From assembly GCA_002344065.1 (NCBI GenBank), contig DDTK01000007.1, positions 62,001 to 126,000 on the forward strand: DNA of 64,000 nt, written 5' to 3'. The DNA is from Flammeovirgaceae bacterium UBA2366. Its GTDB lineage: Bacteria > Bacteroidota > Bacteroidia > Cytophagales > Cyclobacteriaceae. The position numbers and the translations under genes are program-made. Position 1 is the first letter of the stretch. Every line of letters starts with the position of its first letter. The notes below the pieces were generated by a model. The model was not told the DNA's origin. It ran no database searches and worked only from the letters and a program-made list of their open reading frames with translations. Positions 16,118 to 22,533 of the stretch are shown in pieces.

Positions 16118-16903
16118 TCAATTCTTCAATTTACCTAGCTGTACAATTGCGTTAGTATTTTTAGGATTCAATTGTAACGATTTTTCAAAGTTACTAATCG
16201 CATTCTCTTTATCACCAATAGACACGTAAGCTTCTCCAAGACTGTCGTATACATTAGCGGATTTTGGGAACAACTGAGTGTTTATCTTAAATATTTCTAT
16301 TGAAGCTAATGGAAATTTTTTCAAAAGTCGGTATCCAAGTGAATTGATATCGCTTTCTCCCACATATAAGTCATTGAAGTTAGTAGTTTTTAACTTTTCG
16401 AATAGGTCTAATGCTTCATTTATTTTCGGTGCAGACTCAGCTGTTATAGGTTGGTCAAATAACGCTGCATATAGTTCCATGCTTAATGTCTTTTCTCGTA
16501 CATCAAGAAATTCGATCTCAAAAATCAAGGTGGAGTTAGGGGGTATCGAAGGGTCAGAATTATTGTCACCATAGGCTAAGTCAGGGGGCATTATGAACGT
16601 CCCTTTGTCTCCCACATTCATCAATGAAATAGCCTCATTCATTCCTTTAATAACACCTTTGGATGGATATTGAAATGAGAATGGGGTATTAGAGTCTAGA
16701 GACGATTCAATCTTTGTCCCGTTGAGTAAATAAAGGGTATAATGCTGTATTGCAGTCCATCCTGGTTTTACTTTTGAACCGGTTCCCTTCTTAGTCAAAA
16801 AGTACTTAAGTCCAGTATCAGTTTTAATTGTGTCGTTCGTTTGTCCGAACGATGACAGCACAGAGCAAGTGCTAAGCACAGCTACTATTATCAGATGTCT
16901 CAT
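16118..16903 (-). CDS. Exported FKBP-type prolyl isomerase with TPR tail
   Basis: A 261-residue exported protein. Residues 1-20 are a signal peptide (LIIVAVLSTCSVLSSFGQ). Residues about 28-135 are an FKBP-type peptidyl-prolyl cis-trans isomerase domain (GWTAIQHYTLYLLNGTKIESS, VIKGMNEAISLMNVGDKGTFIMPPDLAYGD, LIFEIEFLDV). Residues about 190-261 contain one or two TPR units (ANVYDSLGEAYVSIGDKENAISNFEKSLQL). It would act in the periplasm as a folding factor. Base composition is A+T-rich compared with the sod and oxygenase genes nearby. Confidence 0.88.
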   Translation of the reverse strand: MRHLIIVAVLSTCSVLSSFGQTNDTIKTDTGLKYFLTKKGTGSKVKPGWTAIQHYTLYLLNGTKIESSLDSNTPFSFQYPSKGVIKGMNEAISLMNVGDKGTFIMPPDLAYGDNNSDPSIPPNSTLIFEIEFLDVREKTLSMELYAALFDQPITAESAPKINEALDLFEKLKTTNFNDLYVGESDINSLGYRLLKKFPLASIEIFKINTQLFPKSANVYDSLGEAYVSIGDKENAISNFEKSLQLNPKNTNAIVQLGKLKN

Positions 16904-16970
16904 AATTTATATGGTTAAACCTGTATAGTTATCCGTTGACTCTATTGTCTAACCCTATGGCTGGCAACAA

Positions 16971-16996
16971 CTCCACCTTCGTTGGAGAGCACCAAC
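16971..16996. repeat. Alternative hairpins upstream of the FKBP gene
   Basis: CTCCA (16971-16975) can pair with TGGAG (16983-16987), or GTTGG (16981-16985) can pair with CCAAC (16992-16996). The two hairpins share bases and exclude each other. The core matches the hairpins at 16010-16073. Flanking GTCTAAC (near 16948) and GTTAAAC (near 17021) fit integron-type core patterns but do not sit on a convincing stem. Confidence 0.4.
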
Positions 16997-17103
16997 AACG
17001 GATTAGGATTCTTTCCCCTGTTAAACCTTCAATGATTCGTTTGTTCAACTAGCATTGTTCAACCAGGAACAACTATTCTGTTAATGTACACAAATTAAAT
17101 CCC

Positions 17104-17838
17104 TCAACTTAACCTACTCGCCACCTCATCCCAGTTCACCACATTCCACCAATTCGCTACGTACTCATTGCGCTTGTTCTGGTATTTTAAATAGTACGCA
17201 TGTTCCCAAACATCCAGCGCAAGCAGAGGCGTGCCTTTAAAATCGCTGATGTCCATCAATGGGTTATCCTGGTTTGGTGTGGAGCCAATTTTTAGTTTTC
17301 CATTGTCGTTCACTAACCAGGCCCAGCCTGATCCAAAGCGTGTCATCGCTGCTGTAGTAAATTGTTCTTTAAATTTTTCAAAGGATTCAAAACTTCCATT
17401 TATGGCATTGGCCAGTTTGCCGGAAGGAGTACCGCCACCGGGCTTCATTACTTGCCAAAAGAAGTTGTGATTCCAAACGCCACCACCATTATTACGCGCT
17501 TTGGCTGAGAGTTTTGAAGTGTTGGAAAAGAATTCAAGTTCCGTATTAAACGTAATTTTCTCTGCTTCAATCGCCTCATTAACATTTTTCACATATGCTG
17601 CATGATGCTTATTGTAATGAATATCCATAGTCTGCGCATCAATACTTGGCTCCAAAGCAGCATATTCATAGGGCAGTTTAATTTGTGAAAACTTCAGTAT
17701 GGGTAATGTATTTTTTTCTGTTTCTTCTGTTTCCGTATTGGGTTTAGAAGCACAAGCTATAAAGGGCACACCAACAGTTGTGATAACCGTAGCCCGAACG
17801 GCAGTTTGAACAAATTCTCTACGATTGGTCTTCTTCAT
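17104..17838 (-). CDS. Exported Mn-type superoxide dismutase lipoprotein
   Basis: Converts superoxide to peroxide and oxygen. The 244-residue protein has a twin-arginine signal (NRREF at residues 5-9) followed by a lipobox-like PFIAC, with Cys29 as the likely lipidated residue. The Fe/Mn SOD domain has metal ligands His74, His124, Asp209 and His213 (DVWEHAYY). Gly in GGGVWNH together with Gln190 (NQD) is the manganese-type arrangement, although cambialistic use is possible. Export by Tat as a folded protein and anchoring in the envelope would place it against external superoxide. It starts 115 bp from the divergent oxygenase gene. Confidence 0.92.
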   Translation of the reverse strand: MKKTNRREFVQTAVRATVITTVGVPFIACASKPNTETEETEKNTLPILKFSQIKLPYEYAALEPSIDAQTMDIHYNKHHAAYVKNVNEAIEAEKITFNTELEFFSNTSKLSAKARNNGGGVWNHNFFWQVMKPGGGTPSGKLANAINGSFESFEKFKEQFTTAAMTRFGSGWAWLVNDNGKLKIGSTPNQDNPLMDISDFKGTPLLALDVWEHAYYLKYQNKRNEYVANWWNVVNWDEVASRLS

Positions 17839-17953
17839 GATTTCTTTTGTTTAAGTATTCACGTGCAGTAAAGGCAGGAGCCAGTTGATATACGTGGGCA
17901 AGGTAAATTTACTTAAAAATACTTAGCTTGCACATGGACATAATACCAACGGT

Positions 17954-18928
17954 ATGAGCGAAATACTTTACGATGAAGTGCCTTCTCTTGACCTGGCCGA
18001 TTTTACCAGTGGAGATGAAGCAAAAAAGAAAAAATTTGTAGCCGACTTGGGCGCAGCCTATAACAATATCGGCTTTGTAGCTATAAAAAATCACTACCTC
18101 ACCGATGACTTGTCGGCTAAACTATACGAAGTAATTAAGAAATTTTTTGCACTGCCCGATGCTGTGAAGCAGAAATACGAAATACCCGGTTTGGCCGGTC
18201 AGCGTGGGTACATTGGCAAGGGAAAAGAGCATGCCAAAGGGCGCAATACCGGTGACTTAAAGGAGTTTTATCACATCGGTCAGGAGGTGGAGGATGATGA
18301 TCCGATAAAAAAAGAATACCCGGCCAACGTGTGGCCCGATGAAATTCCAGAGTTTAAAGCCATTGGATTGGAGGTTTACCGCAGGCTGGAAAAAACCGGT
18401 GTGTATATGCTGCGCGCCATTGCACTTTATCTCGGTTTACCCGAAAATTATTTCGATGCGAAGGTGCGTCATGGCAATAGCATTTTGCGCCCTATTCATT
18501 ATTTCCCTATTGAAAATCCGGAGGCCGTGCCAGCCGATGCTGTGCGTGCTGCAGAGCATGGCGATATTAACCTTATTACGTTATTGATGGGCGCCAGTGC
18601 CGATGGTTTGCAGGTGCTGCGCAGGGATGGCAAGTGGATTCCGATTACAGCCTTGCCCGAACAACTCGTGGTTAATGTTGGCGATATGCTGGAGCGCCAT
18701 ACCAACAAGAAACTTAAGTCTACGATTCACCGGGTAGTTAATCCGCCACGTGAAAAAATGAATACCCCGCGGTTCTCCATACCTTTCTTTATGCATCCAC
18801 GAAGCGAGATGAGTTTGGCAGCATTGCCCGGTTGTGTGGATGTGGAGCACCCGAAACTATGGCCTGATATTACAGCAGGAGAATTCCTGGATGAGCGTCT
18901 GGCGGAAATAGGTTTGAAGAAAAAATAA
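17954..18928 (+). CDS. 2-oxoglutarate/Fe(II) oxygenase, isopenicillin N synthase family
   Basis: A 324-residue cytoplasmic oxygenase of the IPNS-like superfamily. The N-terminal DIOX_N part runs to about residue 150 (VPSLDLADFTSG, GFVAIKNHYL). The catalytic domain has the iron triad HGD (AAEHGDINLITLL), the distal His in STIHRVVNPP, and the RxS motif (PRFSIPFF) that binds the 2-oxoglutarate carboxylate. The substrate is unknown, since this family covers many reactions. It is followed after 15 bp by chrA, so the two genes are probably co-transcribed. Confidence 0.9.
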   Translation: MSEILYDEVPSLDLADFTSGDEAKKKKFVADLGAAYNNIGFVAIKNHYLTDDLSAKLYEVIKKFFALPDAVKQKYEIPGLAGQRGYIGKGKEHAKGRNTGDLKEFYHIGQEVEDDDPIKKEYPANVWPDEIPEFKAIGLEVYRRLEKTGVYMLRAIALYLGLPENYFDAKVRHGNSILRPIHYFPIENPEAVPADAVRAAEHGDINLITLLMGASADGLQVLRRDGKWIPITALPEQLVVNVGDMLERHTNKKLKSTIHRVVNPPREKMNTPRFSIPFFMHPRSEMSLAALPGCVDVEHPKLWPDITAGEFLDERLAEIGLKKK

Positions 18929-18943
18929 TCTTGAGGAGCGCTC

Positions 18944-20155
18944 TTGTTTAAGCGAGTCCGATATTACATTTTTCTGAAAGACGTGCTCTGGCTCGCCCTT
19001 ACAACGTTTGGAGGTCCACAGGCACATCTTGGTCATTTTCAAAAAGTATTAGTTAAAAAACGCAACTACCTTTCGGCAGCCGAGTTGATGGAACTAAACT
19101 CTCTTTGCCAGATTTTACCCGGTCCAAGTTCTACGCAAACCCTTACTGCACTCGGATTTAAAATCGGTGGACCTAATCTTGCTTATCTCACCCTACTGGT
19201 TTGGATTTTACCATCAGTATTGTTTATGGCATTTGCCGGAATTTTTCTTTCTACTATTCAGGAGAAAGATTTTTCGTTGGAGTTCACCCGATTTATTCAA
19301 CCCATTGCCGTTGGTTTTGTAAGCTATGCTGCGTATAGCATCAGTTTAAAAACAATCCATACAAAGACCGGGGGCATTATTATGGTTGCGGCTGCCTTGG
19401 TTTCCTATTTTATTCAAACCCCGTTTATCTTTCCGGTTATTCTGTTGGTTGCAGGGCTTACAACAGCTTTGAAATTTAAAAATCAGCCTAAGGAGATTAA
19501 GAAAAAAATTGAAATTCAGTGGTCTAATTTTCTGTTATGGATTGGCGTACTGGTTTTGGCTGCTGTATTGGGTGGAATTACTAAAGCTCGTCCGGTTTTG
19601 TTGTTTGAAAACTTCTACCGTAACGGCAGCTTGATTTTTGGAGGAGGCCAGGCCCTAACCCCTTTATTGTATACTGAATTTGTAAAGAAGGAATCTGAAC
19701 CAAGAAGACGCGTTGAGTTTAGGAAAAAGGAGTACTTGAATCATAATGAGTTTTTGTCGGGTTATGCGGTTGCGCAATCTTTACCCGGCCCGGTATTTTC
19801 ATTCAGTGCATTTATTGGTTCGCTTTCTATGCGGGAGTATGGTGTTGGTGGTGAACTTTTGGGAGCGCTTATGTCAGCAGCCGGCATTTTTTTGCCGGGC
19901 ACTTTTCTGATTTTCTTTGTGATTCGCTTTTGGGATAGTTTAAAAAAGTACAGGGCTGTTCGCGCATCACTTGAAGGATTAACAGCCGCGAGTGCAGGCC
20001 TTGTGGCTGCTGCGGCTATTATATTATTTCAGCCTCTCGATAACACCTTTATGAATTTTGCCTTTACCATCGGTACGTTTGGCGTGCTTACGTTTACACG
20101 AATTCCTGCTCCGATTATTATTGTTAGCGGATTTTTACTGGGGTTTATTCTTTAA
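18944..20155 (+). CDS. chrA: Chromate transporter family protein (ChrA)
   Basis: A 403-residue inner-membrane protein made of two homologous halves, the long-chain CHR arrangement. Half one has FGGPQAHLGHF and QILPGPSSTQT; half two has FGGGQALTPLLYTEF and SLPGPVFSFSAFIG. About ten membrane helices are visible. Members export chromate or related oxyanions, but many have no tested role. The likely start is TTG at 18944, preceded by GAGGAG at a good distance, because no ATG fits upstream. It is probably co-transcribed with the upstream oxygenase gene and ends at a strong hairpin terminator. Confidence 0.9.
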   Translation: MFKRVRYYIFLKDVLWLALTTFGGPQAHLGHFQKVLVKKRNYLSAAELMELNSLCQILPGPSSTQTLTALGFKIGGPNLAYLTLLVWILPSVLFMAFAGIFLSTIQEKDFSLEFTRFIQPIAVGFVSYAAYSISLKTIHTKTGGIIMVAAALVSYFIQTPFIFPVILLVAGLTTALKFKNQPKEIKKKIEIQWSNFLLWIGVLVLAAVLGGITKARPVLLFENFYRNGSLIFGGGQALTPLLYTEFVKKESEPRRRVEFRKKEYLNHNEFLSGYAVAQSLPGPVFSFSAFIGSLSMREYGVGGELLGALMSAAGIFLPGTFLIFFVIRFWDSLKKYRAVRASLEGLTAASAGLVAAAAIILFQPLDNTFMNFAFTIGTFGVLTFTRIPAPIIIVSGFLLGFIL

Positions 20156-20196
20156 GTGAATGGTATTGTGGGAGCCTTGATTTTCAGTAATAAAGA

Positions 20197-20223
20197 AACC
20201 CCGTTGCGAATAGCAGCGGGGTT
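20197..20223. terminator. Bidirectional terminator between chrA and tonB
   Basis: AACCCCGTTGC and GCAGCGGGGTT form an 11-bp stem with one G-T mismatch and the 5-nt loop GAATA. It sits between the convergent chrA and tonB genes and fits an intrinsic terminator for either, although the T-tracts are short. Confidence 0.7.
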
Positions 20224-20250
20224 CTAAATCTAAAAACCTGAATTACTTTA

Positions 20251-20925
20251 TTATCCCAACTTAAATGTAATCGGCACAACATAGCGCTGTCGTACAGGCT
20301 TACCGCGTTGCTTACCGGGGTTCCAAGCCGGAGCACTCTGTACCACGCGCACGGCCTCTTCATCACACCCAGCACCAATTCCTTTAATGGCTTTTACATC
20401 AGTGATCGAACCATCGCGGTTAATTACGAATTCAACGAATACTTTTCCCTCAATACCCATTCTGCGTGCCTGCGCAGGATATTTCATTTTATCGGCTACG
20501 TATTTATAAAAGGCACCCATACCACCTTTAGGAGTGGCGGTTTCTTCCACCACTAAAAAGATTTGATCAACATCTTCTTTTTCTTCAACCGGGGCGATTA
20601 CAATTTCTTCAACCTTGGTGTTTTCCGTTACCTCAACGTCAAATTCAACCTTGATTTCTTCTTTGATTTCTTCTTCATCAGGCACTTCAATAATCTGAGG
20701 TTGCTGAATTTTTGGTGGTGGTGGAGGTGGTTGTTCGGTAGGCGGAACCTCCAGTATTTCATCTACAATATTTTGATTCTTGGCTAGATTTTTCGCGTCT
20801 GTATCATCTTTTGAAGCATATTCAAAAGCCATCACAACGATAAGCAGAGTAATCACCAATCCGATGTTGAAAAACAACCAGGATTTGTTGGTTAGATCCG
20901 CTTTTTCTGTCTTTTTAGGTTCCAT
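20251..20925 (-). CDS. TonB family energy transducer
   Basis: TonB couples the proton motive force to outer-membrane receptors. The start is taken at 20925 (MEPKKTEKADLTNKSWLFF), six residues after another in-frame ATG, because Bacteroidota TonB proteins begin this way. Features are one N-terminal membrane helix (FFNIGLVITLLIVVMAF), a Pro-rich stretch (PPTEQPPPPPPKIQQP), a Glu/Val-rich linker and the C-terminal TonB domain (YPAQARRMGIEGKVFVEF ... AIKGIGAGCDEEAV). No exbB or exbD genes are next to it. It may serve SusC/RagA-type receptors elsewhere in the genome. Confidence 0.93.
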   Translation of the reverse strand: MEPKKTEKADLTNKSWLFFNIGLVITLLIVVMAFEYASKDDTDAKNLAKNQNIVDEILEVPPTEQPPPPPPKIQQPQIIEVPDEEEIKEEIKVEFDVEVTENTKVEEIVIAPVEEKEDVDQIFLVVEETATPKGGMGAFYKYVADKMKYPAQARRMGIEGKVFVEFVINRDGSITDVKAIKGIGAGCDEEAVRVVQSAPAWNPGKQRGKPVRQRYVVPITFKLG

Positions 20926-20991
20926 AGGTTCAACGTTTGGCAATAGAATCCCAAATATAGGAAAAGGTCACAATCCGGAAATAAAAAAATG

Positions 20992-21729
20992 TTATTTGCG
21001 GCTTCCGAAGAATACAGTTATGAAAAGTGTGGGATAAACGGCATATTTTTCTGCCGAAGGCATAAGTTCAATACCTTTTGTATAGGCATCCAGTAATGTT
21101 CCGACCTCAAAGCCCAAAACAGAACTTTTGATTGCTCCGGTTTCGAAATTCAATGCGGCCTTTAAATTACCCCCAAAAGCTACGTTAGACTCCCCTAATC
21201 CTTGAAAAAGATAACCTGTTCCCCAAATCTGATCAGGGGGGATACCCAAATTATATTGGGTCCTAAAGGTTTGAAAGCCTCCATCCGGAGAGTATTCGAC
21301 ATAGTACGGGGCAATCAGGCCTAAACTTGGACCTGCGGCAAAAACAGCTTTTATCTCAACGCCTTGATAGGGTGCCTTTTTGTAGAGTATGATATCCCTG
21401 CCATATTGAAAACGGAAGGCGTACAGGTAGTTGCTTTTACCGTAAATGAAGAAATTACCTGTGATAATAGAATTCCTGCGCACCTCCTGGGGATGCTTCA
21501 CATTCATTATTTCCAGTCCAAACGTTTCAAAAACCCGATCATTAAGTTTTCTCGCTTTCTTAAGGGTAAAGCCACCAATTAACCCACCCGAAGTATTTTT
21601 ACTTATCCCCCAGATAAATTCTGATTGATATTCATAGCTGTCCTGTGTTTGACCGAAACCGATAAAACAGACTGAAAAAAGCAACAGCGTTAATATTTTA
21701 GTTCTCTTAAACCCGCACATTCTACGCAA
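20992..21729 (-). CDS. Probable outer-membrane beta-barrel protein
   Basis: A 245-residue exported protein with a signal peptide (KILTLLLFSVCFIGFGQ). The mature part has alternating polar and aromatic residues, as in beta-strands of outer-membrane barrels (ITGNFFIYGKSNYLYAFRFQYGRDIILYKK, NVAFGGNLKAALNF), and ends YPTLFITVFFGSRK, close to a barrel C-terminal strand. The first ATG at 21729 or the one at 21720 may be the start. It is divergent from the OsmC gene. No named family was recognised. Confidence 0.75.
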   Translation of the reverse strand: MRRMCGFKRTKILTLLLFSVCFIGFGQTQDSYEYQSEFIWGISKNTSGGLIGGFTLKKARKLNDRVFETFGLEIMNVKHPQEVRRNSIITGNFFIYGKSNYLYAFRFQYGRDIILYKKAPYQGVEIKAVFAAGPSLGLIAPYYVEYSPDGGFQTFRTQYNLGIPPDQIWGTGYLFQGLGESNVAFGGNLKAALNFETGAIKSSVLGFEVGTLLDAYTKGIELMPSAEKYAVYPTLFITVFFGSRK

Positions 21730-21787
21730 ACTTTGAAATACCTTTAGGTCTTAAAGTAACGCAAAATACAAATTTAAGTTAGTAACC

Positions 21788-22192
21788 ATGACAACATTAA
21801 CTACTGTATATCTGGGAGGTTTGCGTACAGAATCCACACATACGCGATCGGGAAATGTGCTTATTACGGATGCCCCCGTTGATAACAACGGAAAGGGAGA
21901 GGCTTTTAGCCCTACGGATTTGGTTTGCACAGCTTTAAGCACCTGTATGCTCACCACCATGGGCATCTGGGCTGCCCGTGAAGGCGTAGATATTTCTGGT
22001 ATGCGCACTGAAGTGATTAAAGTGATGAGTTCAAATCCCCGGAAGATAGCCGAGATTCAGGTGAAATTGTCACAGAAAAATTTGGTGGCAACAAATGATC
22101 AAAAAGAAAAACTAAAGGACATTGCGCTACATTGTCCGGTAGCCTTAAGCCTTCATGATTCGGTTAAACAGTTGGTTGAGTTTGACTTTTAG
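21788..22192 (+). CDS. OsmC family peroxiredoxin-like protein
   Basis: A 134-residue OsmC/Ohr-type protein. These proteins reduce organic hydroperoxides with a pair of Cys residues. Visible are the first redox Cys region DLVCTALSTCMLTTMGI (near residues 45-61) and the second in LHCPVALSLHDSV. It lies in the OsmC rather than Ohr branch by its short N-terminus, but substrate choice cannot be told. Its last 29 bp overlap the 3' end of the opposite-strand ytxJ gene. Confidence 0.88.
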   Translation: MTTLTTVYLGGLRTESTHTRSGNVLITDAPVDNNGKGEAFSPTDLVCTALSTCMLTTMGIWAAREGVDISGMRTEVIKVMSSNPRKIAEIQVKLSQKNLVATNDQKEKLKDIALHCPVALSLHDSVKQLVEFDF

Positions 22193-22523
22193 AAACATCC
22201 TTAATGGTGGAGTAGTTGATTCCAAAATGTGATGCATGATAAATTGCTTTATCATCCTGAATAATTATCACCTGAGGAGATTCATGCTCTACATTAAATT
22301 TTTCCGCAATCGCATTGGAGATTTGACGATAGCTTAATAAGTCAAGGAAATAGGGCTTTATAGCTTTCATCTCATCTTCTTTCCAGTTACGTTCTAACCG
22401 GTCGAGCATAGCACGACTGGTTGAGCATTTGGTACTGTGTTTGAAGATGAGGATTTTTTGTTGTGCGGATTCTTTACTGATGTCGTCAAGCTGACGAAGC
22501 TCCGTGAGTTTATTCCATTGCAT
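22164..22523 (-). CDS. ytxJ: YtxJ, bacillithiol system redox protein
   Basis: A 119-residue thioredoxin-fold protein with a single active-site Cys in ILIFKHSTKCSTSRAM, matching the YtxJ/bacillithiol redoxin family, which is thought to remove bacillithiol from proteins. bshC, encoding the last step of bacillithiol synthesis, is present at 40170-41735, so the organism makes this thiol. The C-terminal 9 codons overlap the convergent OsmC gene, giving complementary mRNA 3' ends. No signal peptide, so cytoplasmic. Confidence 0.85.
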   Translation of the reverse strand: MQWNKLTELRQLDDISKESAQQKILIFKHSTKCSTSRAMLDRLERNWKEDEMKAIKPYFLDLLSYRQISNAIAEKFNVEHESPQVIIIQDDKAIYHASHFGINYSTIKDVSKSQTQPTV

Positions 22524-22533
22524 AAGTTATCAA

